From Phycisphaeraceae bacterium (GTDB lineage Bacteria > Planctomycetota > Phycisphaerae > Phycisphaerales > UBA1924), in contig JAHBXH010000001.1 of NCBI GenBank assembly GCA_019636555.1, positions 806,001 through 870,000 on the forward strand: a stretch of 64,000 nucleotides of DNA, written 5' to 3'. The position numbers were made by a program, and so were the translations under genes. Positions 9,055-16,907 of this stretch are shown one piece after another; the stretch's first letter is position 1, and each line of letters begins with the position of its first letter. The notes below the pieces were generated by a model. The model was not told where the DNA came from, searched no databases, and saw nothing but the letters and a program-made list of their open reading frames with translations.

Positions 9055-9441
9055 TTGCTACGGAAGGAGCAGCAATGCTCTGGGGTTGGTTTTGGCAAAT
9101 CGTGGACTAGAGTATCAGGCAGTGGGCCCTCAGCGCGGTTCGTCCCGGCGATGACTTATGATTCGCACCGGCGTGGCGCAGCGCTTTTCGGAGGGGACAC
9201 GAAATCAGGGATCAGTAGTCAAAGGTGGGAGCATTCGCCTCGGTGTCTAGCCGATTTCAACGGGGACCACGTTGTGGATGATGCGGATGTCAGCGTGTTT
9301 GCGGTGGCGTGCGACCTCGCTGGATGTGGAGATGCTGCGATGCCGCCCGGATGCCAAGCAGACTTGAATCATGACGATATGGTGGACGACGGTGACTTTG
9401 GCGTCTTTGCTGCGGCATACAACGTGTTGCTTCGTCCGTAG
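9055..9441 (+). pseudogene. Remnant of a kelch-repeat protein with dockerin-like tail
   Basis: The frame encodes a single kelch-like signature (MTYDSHRRGAALFGGD, about residues 33-48) and then a two-part EF-hand/dockerin-like tail (ADFNGDHVVDDADVSVF and ADLNHDDMVDDGDFGVFAAA). Complete proteins of this type have a signal peptide and several kelch blades forming a propeller. Here only one blade survives and the start is a TTG without a ribosome-binding site. I read it as a 5'-truncated or internally deleted gene. Confidence 0.6.
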
Positions 9442-9522
9442 TCATGCGATAGTTGTTGGTGGGGTGGATTTGGGTGGCGTGCAATCGTGTCGATTAATTG
9501 ACTACTGCGCGATGCGAAAAAG

Positions 9523-9554
9523 CAGAACAGCCGAGCCTTCGCTCGGCTGTTCTG
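9523..9554 (-). terminator. Rho-independent terminator for the minus-strand ParB-like frame
   Basis: A perfect 14-bp stem (CAGAACAGCCGAGC with its complement at 9541-9554) closes a CTTC loop. Read on the minus strand it is followed by CTTTTT, as expected for an intrinsic terminator 40 bp beyond the stop at 9594. Confidence 0.7.
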
Positions 9555-9593
9555 TGGTTTCGAGCGGATGAACGCCGGCCCTAGCTACGGATA

Positions 9594-10083
9594 CTACCTG
9601 TCACTTGGCTTTGGCATCCAAGTGTTGACTCGGTCGGCCAGTTCGTGGTTCCCAAGCTCCTTCGGGGCCGCTACTGGTTGTCCGAAAAGAGTGTCAAGCT
9701 CTGTAACGAGTTCCGATTTCTTTCGGCTGAGCGCGGCGCTGCCATGAGCAGGTCCCCGAAGGACTCCCATCAGGTGGGCAAGCTGCACCTTTTGGTAGCC
9801 CGCGAGCCATTCTGCGCTGGGTGTCCACTTCTTTCGAATCGACACGCCGAGTTCGGTAGCAAGCAGCCTCACGAGCGGAGTGTCGCGGTGGGGGTAGCCG
9901 GTGATGGCTTCCAAGATCAGCGTTCCAATCAGTGCGTCCAGTTGCTTCTCCATGAGTGGCGAGAGTGTCGTGTACGCCTCGTTCACTTCGTAGGATTTGT
10001 CGATGCCAGTGGAGGTCGACTTTATCTGTGGTCCCTGGATAGTGGACCGCTTCGATGGCGAGCTTGAGGCACTTGGCGCGCGG
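9594..10083 (-). pseudogene. ParB-like protein, 5'-truncated
   Basis: The open frame extends upstream to 10223, but those first 46 codons merely overlap the dockerin end of the neighbouring gene and look non-native. The supported part has a helical block (TLSPLMEKQLDALIGTLILE), then SIRKKWTPSAEWLAGYQKVQ, reminiscent of the W.P...F/W...KK..L motif after the nuclease-like domain of ParB-family proteins, and finally ELADRVNTWMP, shared with the 61-aa frame at 7694-7879. The only internal ATG (9953) would give 119 residues. The nuclease-like N-terminus is absent. A strong terminator follows. Confidence 0.45.
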
Positions 10084-11226
10084 CTATAAACACCTGAGAG
10101 CGTCGTATGCATTCGCGAACAGAACAAAGTCCACATCATCGACCGCGGCATCGCCGTTGAGATCAGAAGGGCAACCAACGGCCATCGTCTCGCTTGCACA
10201 CAGCAGCGTGTCATAGGCGGCAACGAAAATCACGAAGTCGGCATCGTCGACGACAGAATCCGCGTTGAGATCTGCGGGACATAGGTCCCACGGCCGAAGC
10301 TGAGACAATCGAAACGCTCGAATTCCCCCGTTATGCGTCAAATAGCCAGCAATTGAGGTGCCGTCATGTGAGATATCGACTGGAACCATGCTCTTGATGT
10401 AACTCAGATCAACGCCGGCTGCCAGCGCGTACTCGTACAAATCCATGTATCCCATTCGCGGCGTCCAAATGAAGCCACGCCGAGTTCCGCTGGGAGGATC
10501 GAACATACCAATCATGACCGCGCCGTTGCCGCTTATCACGGTGCGAAAGGCATATCCTGAAATGACTCTGACGCCTTGTGTAGAAGAATAGATAAATGGT
10601 TTCACAGCGGTGCTAGTGGTAACCGCGCCGGCCACCACGCTCCCATCACCGCTGACTGAAGTTGCAACCCCAGAAATCGCGTCGGGGGGCAAAGTGAGGA
10701 TCTCGATCCCGCTCCTTCGCCAAATTGCCGGACGATCTAGTTGGGTAAACGAACCCACGCTCCCCACAATCACGTCAGCGTAATGGCTGCAAGCCGTCGC
10801 CCGAGTTTCGGTGAGCCCAGCCAGCGCGGGCAAGAATCCCCCTTGACCTTGGGTCCAGGTTGCCGCACGCGTAGGCGTTGGTGGCGTCGGGCTATAGAAG
10901 CGAAGGGTGCCCACGGCGGTCGAACCGTCGGAGCTCAAGGTCTCGGGCATGGCGAACCAACCACCTGACAGGCCAAACAGCGGCTCGATGTTGCCGATTG
11001 ACCACAGCAATCCGATTGTTTGCGACGCGTTGGCAATGTAGGCGATGTAAGTTCGGCCAAGAACAATGCGGCCATCGCCAGACACATCCAAGGCCAGTTC
11101 ACTATTGGGCCACGCCCGCGACCATTCCCAATCCGACGACGTCATTCGAGGCCGCGAAGGGTGCCAGGAGGCGTGCCGCGGCGTAGTCCAGGCCGGCGCT
11201 GGGGAATGCCATTGCCGAGTCGACAA
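10084..11226 (-). CDS. HAF-like repeat protein with dockerin-like tail, 5'-truncated
   Basis: The middle of the product contains repeated units of the type V.G.GSVVAG / SSDGSTAVG (about residues 40-320), as in the HAF extracellular repeats that form beta-propeller-like secreted proteins. The C-terminus has two EF-hand/dockerin-like units (ADLNADSVVDDADFVIFVAA and SDLNGDAAVDDVDFVLFANA). The first 42 residues (11226-11100) are an out-of-frame reading of the trypsin-like gene upstream and carry no signal peptide. The native start of this secreted protein is therefore missing and the frame is joined to the end of a foreign fragment. Probably non-functional as an exported protein. Confidence 0.55.
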   Translation of the reverse strand: MSTRQWHSPAPAWTTPRHASWHPSRPRMTSSDWEWSRAWPNSELALDVSGDGRIVLGRTYIAYIANASQTIGLLWSIGNIEPLFGLSGGWFAMPETLSSDGSTAVGTLRFYSPTPPTPTRAATWTQGQGGFLPALAGLTETRATACSHYADVIVGSVGSFTQLDRPAIWRRSGIEILTLPPDAISGVATSVSGDGSVVAGAVTTSTAVKPFIYSSTQGVRVISGYAFRTVISGNGAVMIGMFDPPSGTRRGFIWTPRMGYMDLYEYALAAGVDLSYIKSMVPVDISHDGTSIAGYLTHNGGIRAFRLSQLRPWDLCPADLNADSVVDDADFVIFVAAYDTLLCASETMAVGCPSDLNGDAAVDDVDFVLFANAYDALRCL

Positions 11227-11461
11227 TCGCGACGGCGTCCGACAGGATTTGGTCGGAGGGTTGATAGATCGAGTCGCCGCTCACCGCCTGCCCGCCCGGC
11301 TGATCGCAAAGGACATGAAAACAGCTCACAAGCCAGAGGTCTCTAGCCTGGTCGATACAAACGCACCCGAGCGTTCCCGGTCTTCCCGTTCGCGGGTTGA
11401 GCAACTGGATACCGGGCCGAAGCGGTCGATACCTCGCGGCATGATTCTCTGCCCGGCTCAT
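11102..11461 (-). pseudogene. Trypsin-like (S1-fold) protein, 3'-truncated
   Basis: The frame starts at ATG 11461, four bases after the stop of the nuclease gene, so the two form an operon. The product has the N-terminal half of a trypsin-like fold: NPRTGRPGTLGCVCI (about 22-36), the putative catalytic His in LVSCFHVLC (about 49), and a putative catalytic Asp region (SDAVAIVDSAMAFPSAGLDY). The second barrel with the GxSG serine motif is missing: the frame stops after 119 residues, exactly where HAF-like sequence begins in another frame. This is inferred to be a deletion junction near 11100. Confidence 0.5.
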
Positions 11462-11465
11462 GGTG

Positions 11466-12179
11466 CTACATGTGCCCCGGGCTGTTCTCGAGCCTCGCCT
11501 TCGCTGGCGGGCTGAGGTTGGGCATGAAGTTCAGGCCGGTGCGCTTCTCAATGAAATCGACCGAAGTGATGTATTCATCGAGGTGGAAGGGGGCGCGGTA
11601 GCCCGGTTTGTTCTCGATCACGAAAGCGACGCAATCGACATCGCCATTACCGTCCGGCCGGATGACGATCTTGTAGCAATGCGTGGGTACGGCGACCTCG
11701 TTCGCCCCGATGACCCAATAGTCGACAAATCCACGGGCGGTCGACGGATCATCCTCGCGCGGGTCGTACCACATCGGGCCCGTAATGATCCAGACTTCCC
11801 CGCGCTGGTCTGCCCAATCCCGCACCTGATCCTCCAAGGCGGCCCAGACCCGCTGGTTGAGCTGTGGTTCCTGCGGCGCCATGTTGGAGAGGTAGAAGGT
11901 TTCATCCTTCTTGCGCGCATCGACGGTCTGATCTCCGGCCGGCGCCATGTGTCCACGGTCGTATCCCGAGCCGCGGTAGTCCGTCAGTTCTGCGCGATCC
12001 CCCGGCTGCAGGAGGGGGTCGGGCCGAAAGGCGTCGCTGCGTTTCAGATTCCCGCTCAGTTGATCCCGCCGAACGTGCTCGCACACCCAGAGCGCTTCCT
12101 TGTTGAGCGCGCTGTGCCGGAGCACGTAGCCATCGCGTGCGATTAGAGGCATCCGAGCTCTGGAGTCGGTACAAGACAT
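11466..12179 (-). CDS. DNA/RNA non-specific endonuclease (NUC1/EndoG family)
   Basis: The 237-residue product shows the beta-beta-alpha metal active site of NUC1 nucleases: YDRGHMAPAGD (about 73-83; Arg and catalytic His in DRGH), followed by the magnesium-binding Asn region FYLSNMAPQEPQLNQ (about 94-108). VWIITGPMWYD is the central strand of the fold. Enzymes of this family cut DNA and RNA without sequence preference and are commonly secreted, toxin or defence effectors. No signal peptide is present at this start, and neither ATG 12179 nor ATG 12152 has a ribosome-binding site. The upstream frame (start 12720) encodes a membrane anchor running into this gene one frame off, so the native enzyme was probably membrane-attached. 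Confidence 0.75.
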   Translation of the reverse strand: MSCTDSRARMPLIARDGYVLRHSALNKEALWVCEHVRRDQLSGNLKRSDAFRPDPLLQPGDRAELTDYRGSGYDRGHMAPAGDQTVDARKKDETFYLSNMAPQEPQLNQRVWAALEDQVRDWADQRGEVWIITGPMWYDPREDDPSTARGFVDYWVIGANEVAVPTHCYKIVIRPDGNGDVDCVAFVIENKPGYRAPFHLDEYITSVDFIEKRTGLNFMPNLSPPAKARLENSPGHM

Positions 12180-12720
12180 AGCTCATTGGCGCGATGAGTA
12201 CGATCGCGGTCACGATCGCGACATTGCGTGCGAGTTCGTCTTTGAAGCGATCCTGCACCCAGATCGTGGAGTACAGCCACTGAACTTCAGCGAAGACCTG
12301 CATGAGTTCCGATCGGATGTCGTCGATGGGGGCTTCCCAGAGATCGTTTTTCCTCGCGTTCTGATAGATCGCGAAGACTCTTTCTCCAGCGAGCTCTTGA
12401 TACTCCATCCGGGCTGCCCACAGCCTCCAGCGAACCCGAGAATCCTCTTCGACCAAACAGAGCGATTTTTCGATGGAGTAGGCGTCGTCCCAGGTCCAGC
12501 TTTCGTCGTTCTTCGATGCGATTAATCCGTCGATGACGCGGCCGGCTTCCGAATCTCGCTTCGGTTCCGGAACCAGCTTCCAGTCCGTGAGAAGCTGCCG
12601 GATGTAGGCCAGCAGGATGTCGGTGGGTTCACCCTTTGAATGGCCACGCGGCAGCGGCCGTTCGGGCAAGAGTTGCGGTCGCTCAGATTGCGGCGGAACT
12701 TGTAGAGCTTCGGTGGTCAT
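11902..12720 (-). CDS. Helical single-pass membrane protein, frame-shifted into the nuclease
   Basis: ATG 12720 begins a protein with a Pro-rich N-terminus, a helical domain rich in Trp and Arg (SRVRWRLWAARMEYQELAG, about 98-116), and one transmembrane segment near residues 166-185 (VAIVTAIVLIAPMSYVLY). After about residue 190 (near 12150) the frame becomes an Arg-rich shadow of the nuclease gene and ends at 11902. Only 12720 to about 12150 is therefore likely to be native. A single frameshift near 12150-12180 would fuse the anchor to the NUC1 domain into one protein of about 417 residues. It may be a mutation, a programmed shift or a sequencing error. No known family recognised for the anchor domain. 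Confidence 0.45.
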   Translation of the reverse strand: MTTEALQVPPQSERPQLLPERPLPRGHSKGEPTDILLAYIRQLLTDWKLVPEPKRDSEAGRVIDGLIASKNDESWTWDDAYSIEKSLCLVEEDSRVRWRLWAARMEYQELAGERVFAIYQNARKNDLWEAPIDDIRSELMQVFAEVQWLYSTIWVQDRFKDELARNVAIVTAIVLIAPMSYVLYRLQSSDASNRTRWLRAPAQRAQQGSALGVRARSAGSTERESETQRRLSARPPPAAGGSRRTDGLPRLGIRPWTHGAGRRSDRRCAQEG

Positions 12721-12773
12721 TCGTCTCGTTTCCCCAAAGAACAAGTTTGAATGCAAACGCGAAGCGGGGTCGT

Positions 12774-13720
12774 TCACGTCAATGAAATCGTCACGACCAA
12801 GACAACGACAAAGTAGATGTGTTGGAGCCAGTTCCGGTGTGGCCCGCCGTAGTAGAAATGCAAATTTGTGGCGAGGAGAAATCCCGCGGCAGCAACGACG
12901 CCAAAAGTCACAGTCCAAGGCAGCGAGTTTGCCGGGGCCGCGGAAGCGTACAGAGAAACCAAGATTAGAGCCTGCGTCGTGCCGAGCATGCATGCGAATA
13001 CAAGCAACTGGGACTTGTCGAACAAATTCCATTTCGGCGGCTCATGAAAAAAGTGCTCGGGTTCGAACACCTTTAGCAGGCTGTTGAAAAACTCCAACCA
13101 GTCGCAATTTCGAACCGCCATCTACCCTCGCGACCCGGGTCTGAGGGCCAGAAAGTTGTCTGCAATGCGTCGGCGCAGTAAGCACAATCAGAATTTCAAC
13201 AGCCTGTTAGCCAGGCGTCGAGAATTCCTGCGTCGCGCAGCACGCGCGTCCGGCTCACGATCGAGCGGGCGGGGATCGCGTCTCCGTCAAGATCGCGGGC
13301 CAATTCCCACAAGATCAAGCGGGTGTCGATACTGGAGTGAAGAACCAGGCCGAAGTGGAACCAGACGGTAAGCAAAACGATCGCTAGACACGTCAGCAAG
13401 GGCTGCCGATCGAAGGTGAAACCGAGAGCCGAGAGCGGAATCGCGGAATCCGACGGGTGCCAGATCGCGTAGAGCGCCGTCACGATCAGGGTTACCTGCA
13501 GCATCATGTTCCACGACAAGCTCGAGGCAAACCTCTGCAACGCATCGAATTCGAGTTTGAAGAGCTCCTGACGATCGGCAAGCGGCAGCGCCGACAATCC
13601 CGTTCTCGATTCTTCATCGGGCCACGTGCGAGGGCTTCCGATGAATGTGGTCACAACCCAAAATGAAAGTGCAAGTCCGAAGGCACAGGCTTCGGCGACA
13701 TTGGGAGCGGGGATGCTCAC
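12774..13720 (-). pseudogene. Multi-pass membrane protein gene interrupted by a MITE
   Basis: Two adjacent open frames (13720-13196 and 13121-12774) are halves of one gene. The 5' part encodes a helical protein with transmembrane segments (ACAFGLALSFWVVTTFIG; MLQVTLIVTALYAIW; LLTCLAIVLLTVWFHFGLVL) and ends ...AWL before reading into the insert. The 3' part resumes at KVFEPEHF and adds three more hydrophobic helices. Removing 13077-13206 plus one TTAG copy restores a continuous frame of 813 bp (270 residues) with codons TGG CTA AAG GTG across the scar. The start and end of the two present-day frames inside the insert are artefacts. It heads the operon with the nuclease and trypsin-like genes. 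Function unknown. Confidence 0.75.
13077..13206. mobile_element. 130-bp MITE with 13-bp TIRs and TTAG target duplication
   Basis: Perfect terminal inverted repeats CAGGCTGTTGAAA (13077-13089) and its complement (13194-13206) bound the insert, and TTAG is directly repeated at 13073-13076 and 13207-13210. There is no transposase inside, so it must be mobilised in trans. The duplicated YTAR-type target is consistent with IS5-group transposition, but the transposase family is not proven. Confidence 0.85.
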
Positions 13721-14141
13721 GGTCTCAGTCTACTAAGGAAAGGATGAGGCTGTCGGCCGAGCTGGTCCGCTCGAGGCCCGTGTGCAACTTACAGCGATTC
13801 TTAATGCAGTGTTCGGTGATTCCACAAATTCGTGGAATTCGACGGACATGGACTTGGTGTGTAAAACACGGCCGAGCATCGATTTGCACCCAACGAATTG
13901 ATGCAGTACGATCCGACGGTGGCGTGGCGTGTCTCGGCAAACTGATCTGATCGCGATGTGGTGGGGAATCGATTAGGCGGCGAGGATGCGTTGTGGATGC
14001 GATTCATTGCAGCGTGTGTTCGATCGTTCTATTTAGCGGGGCAATCGGAGAAACACGAGTGCCGCGCGTCTTATGGCGAACGGAGAAGTGGGCGGACTCT
14101 CTTGACTCGAAAGAGTCGAACGATTAGGAACAACGACTGGC
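13721..14141. other. Divergent intergenic region between membrane-protein operon and hydrolase
   Basis: About 420 bp containing the promoters of two divergent units. I see no gene with acceptable codon pattern and no RNA. TTAGGAAC at about 14125-14132 may serve as the ribosome-binding site of the hydrolase gene. Confidence 0.35.
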
Positions 14142-15494
14142 ATGCCAAGACCACTTGTCATCATCCATGGCTGGAGCGATCACGCGGCGACGTTCAAGAC
14201 GCTTGCAGCAAGGCTTCGAGAAACTCGGGGTGGCGAAGTCACCACTATCTCGCTTGCCGAGTACGTCTCGATGAACGATTATGTCACATTCGACGATCTC
14301 GCGGCGGCGATGGATACGGCGTGGACGCGACGGGGGTTGCCGCGTGACCCCCGGTCGATAGATGCAATTGTCCATTCGACCGGAGGGCTCGTCATTCGTG
14401 ATTGGATGAAGCGGATGCCCATTGCCGAGATTCCGATCAATCATCTTGTGATGCTCGCGCCGGCGAACTTCGGGTCTCCCCTCGCCCATAAAGGCAGGTC
14501 GTTCATCGGTCGTGTGGTCAAGGGCTACGACAACAAGGAAGGGGCGTTTCAGACCGGAGCACGAATCCTGCGCGGATTGGAGTTGGCGAGCCCCTACTCG
14601 TGGAATCTGGCGTTGACGGATCGATTTGGCGATCGCGCGGCGATGTACGGGCCAGGCGGCGTGCTCTGCACGGTTCTCGTTGGAAATCGTGGGTACAGCG
14701 GGATCCGCGCAGTCGCCAATGAAGATGGATCGGACGGAACGGTCAGGGTTTCCACCGCCAATCTGAACTGTGCGAGATTGGAAGCGGACTTTGTCGATCG
14801 CCCGATGGAGCCGACGTACCGAGTGACTGAATCGAGTGGTACGGTGGGATTCGCGGTGATGGACGGGCACAATCACACCACGATTACCTTGAACGAATCA
14901 TCGGGGCGTTCGGAGCGTGATAAGCTGCTCCTTGAACGGATCAACAAGGCGCTCGATGTTTCGGACGGTAACTTTGCGGCGTGGTGCGGCACGCTACGAC
15001 AAGAAACCGACGCATTGATGGACGAGATCGACACACGATCGGAGACGCAAGGATTCCAGAACACGGTCGTGCGTGTTGTGGACCAGGACGGCAACGCAGT
15101 TCCGGACTATTTCATCGAGTTCTACGACGACGACAAGGATCCAAAGGACCTGATTGCGAAGATGTTTCATACCACCGCGCTGGTGGATGTTCATGCGTAT
15201 GGCGACGATCCCTCCTACAGAAGTCTCTATGTCAATTGCACGAAGCTCGAGCGCGTGATCGACAAAGTGGACGAAGCGCTGAGCGTGAGTATTACCGCCC
15301 ACCCGAGCGTCGGCGAAGATCCCGGGCAATCACCGGTCGGGTATAGCACCATGAATGCGGCAGATATCGGTGGCTGTCGAATCCCGCAAGCCCAGCTTTC
15401 CTCCGTCTTTCGGCGGAACCGAACCGTTCTTGTCACTCTCCGACTCAAGCGCGAGCGTGCGCAGAGGTTGTTCGATTTCACCGGGGCCCCGTAG
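14142..15494 (+). CDS. Alpha/beta hydrolase (lipase/esterase-like)
   Basis: The 450-residue product begins directly with the first strand of the fold and its oxyanion-hole motif (LVIIHGWSDH, about 5-14). The nucleophile elbow is VHSTGG (Ser about 79); a likely catalytic Asp lies in NEDGSDGTV (about 198) and the His in VMDGHNHTT (about 243). Residues beyond about 280 form a second domain of beta-rich character beginning VVRVVDQDGNAVPDYFIEFY. There is no signal peptide, so the enzyme is cytosolic or exported by a leaderless route. Substrate unknown; esters or phospholipids are plausible. A small lipoprotein gene follows on the same strand. Confidence 0.7.
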   Translation: MPRPLVIIHGWSDHAATFKTLAARLRETRGGEVTTISLAEYVSMNDYVTFDDLAAAMDTAWTRRGLPRDPRSIDAIVHSTGGLVIRDWMKRMPIAEIPINHLVMLAPANFGSPLAHKGRSFIGRVVKGYDNKEGAFQTGARILRGLELASPYSWNLALTDRFGDRAAMYGPGGVLCTVLVGNRGYSGIRAVANEDGSDGTVRVSTANLNCARLEADFVDRPMEPTYRVTESSGTVGFAVMDGHNHTTITLNESSGRSERDKLLLERINKALDVSDGNFAAWCGTLRQETDALMDEIDTRSETQGFQNTVVRVVDQDGNAVPDYFIEFYDDDKDPKDLIAKMFHTTALVDVHAYGDDPSYRSLYVNCTKLERVIDKVDEALSVSITAHPSVGEDPGQSPVGYSTMNAADIGGCRIPQAQLSSVFRRNRTVLVTLRLKRERAQRLFDFTGAP

Positions 15495-15646
15495 AGGCGC
15501 TCGGAAAGGGCAGTTTGATGAGGCCAACCACGGCGAAGCGCCAATGTCCAAACTCCCCGAGCCTGGTCAACTCGAGATGATCGTGTCTGATCGATAGCCA
15601 ATCGTTGTTTGGTGGCGGCGTTACGAGGAGTACAGCGGAGGCACAC

Positions 15647-16555
15647 ATGATTCGGTGCGGGATTCTGATCGTTCTTTGCGTCGTGATAGCGGGTTGCTTT
15701 GCTGGCTGCACGGATCAGCTCGCGCGCTCGCTTGGGGGAATCCCCGTTGTGACCCGCGGCGCCGACCCCGTCATCTGGGAGGGCGACGTCGACTTGATGG
15801 TCGATGTCGGCCCGGATGGGTCGGCCAAGCCTGAGCCAGTCCCCGGCAGCCGCGAGCCTTTGCTGAAGGTTTACCGCGTCAACGTCAGCGGGCTTGGGAC
15901 ACTCGATCCGACCACACAAGGATTCGTCTATCAAGTCGCGGATGTGAGCGCGATCGACAGTCATTTCTACCTGGGTGTTCAGGGAACCGCGGTGAACACG
16001 CCCACCGCGACGGATCAGAGCTTTCGTTGCAGCATCGGATTCACGGTGGCAGAAGAGCTCGAGCTGCGGAAAAAGCGACTGATCATCGCGATGAAGCTCA
16101 TGGAAATTGCGGACATGAACGGGCTTGAGTATTGGCGTCGCTTTTCGGCATTGATCACATATCAGCGGGGACTTCGGGCGGGAGCCAAGGCGTTCATGGG
16201 CGCAGGTATCGCGGCGACGTTCATTTCTCCAGTGCTCGGCGCTGCTCTCACAGGCGGCGGCTTATTCGTCGATACCACGACCGACTATATAACCGCGAAT
16301 TTTGATCCCGAGCTCTACACCGCGCTGCGAGATGCAGTAAAAAACGAAATTATGGAGGCAAAAAACAAGCTCATCGAAGACCTGAACACCATGTCGTACG
16401 ACCAGTATCCAGCAACCCGCGTCATCGCTGCGATTACTGATTATGCCAACCACTACACGATTCGGGGGGCGGTCGACGCGCTCAAGAATTCGAACAGGCT
16501 CAGAGCAGAAACCATCAAGAATGCTCAGGCAGAAAAGAAGGTGGAGAATCGGTAG
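15647..16555 (+). CDS. Lipoprotein of unknown function with hydrophobic Gly-rich hairpin
   Basis: ATG 15647 has GGAGG five bases upstream. The signal peptide ends in a lipobox (VVIAGC at about 17 or FAGC at about 21), so the 302-residue protein should be lipid-anchored. The first half is beta-rich; the second half carries a long hydrophobic glycine-rich stretch (GAGIAATFISPVLGAALTGG, about 183-202) and then charged helices. No family recognised. Its place 152 bp downstream of an alpha/beta hydrolase suggests a functional link. An enzyme partner or a protective protein are both conceivable, but this is inference from position only. Confidence 0.5.
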   Translation: MIRCGILIVLCVVIAGCFAGCTDQLARSLGGIPVVTRGADPVIWEGDVDLMVDVGPDGSAKPEPVPGSREPLLKVYRVNVSGLGTLDPTTQGFVYQVADVSAIDSHFYLGVQGTAVNTPTATDQSFRCSIGFTVAEELELRKKRLIIAMKLMEIADMNGLEYWRRFSALITYQRGLRAGAKAFMGAGIAATFISPVLGAALTGGGLFVDTTTDYITANFDPELYTALRDAVKNEIMEAKNKLIEDLNTMSYDQYPATRVIAAITDYANHYTIRGAVDALKNSNRLRAETIKNAQAEKKVENR

Positions 16556-16907
16556 CCGGATCCGATCTTTCATCAAGTATCACTTTTCCTACCTCTCATG
16601 TTGGAGTGAGCTTGGATGTATGGCGGAAAACGCCCTGGGCGAAAACGCATCCGATGCACGCTCCACGATTTTGAATCGGAACATCTTCTTTATTTCCAAG
16701 CGTGCTAAACAGCTATTAGACGCGGCATGATTGGCATCGAAATGGCGTCCACGATTCAACGCTTCCAATCGCAAAAGCCGACAAGCTGCCCGGGGTTGAT
16801 CGGTGCATGTGGACAGGATTTATTGTTAGATCCGATGGGTGCTCGAGATCAATTTGACCCCCGCAGCAACGGGGCTCATCCGGTGTCGAACAAACGCGCG
16901 ACCGAGT
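16556..16907. other. Convergent intergenic region
   Basis: About 350 bp between two convergent genes. I see no gene, tRNA or clear terminator hairpin. Confidence 0.35.

Noticed and set aside
12774..13121. Separate 115-aa membrane protein starting inside the MITE
   Set aside because: Its first 15 residues are encoded by the MITE; removing the insert restores one longer gene, so this is a fragment.
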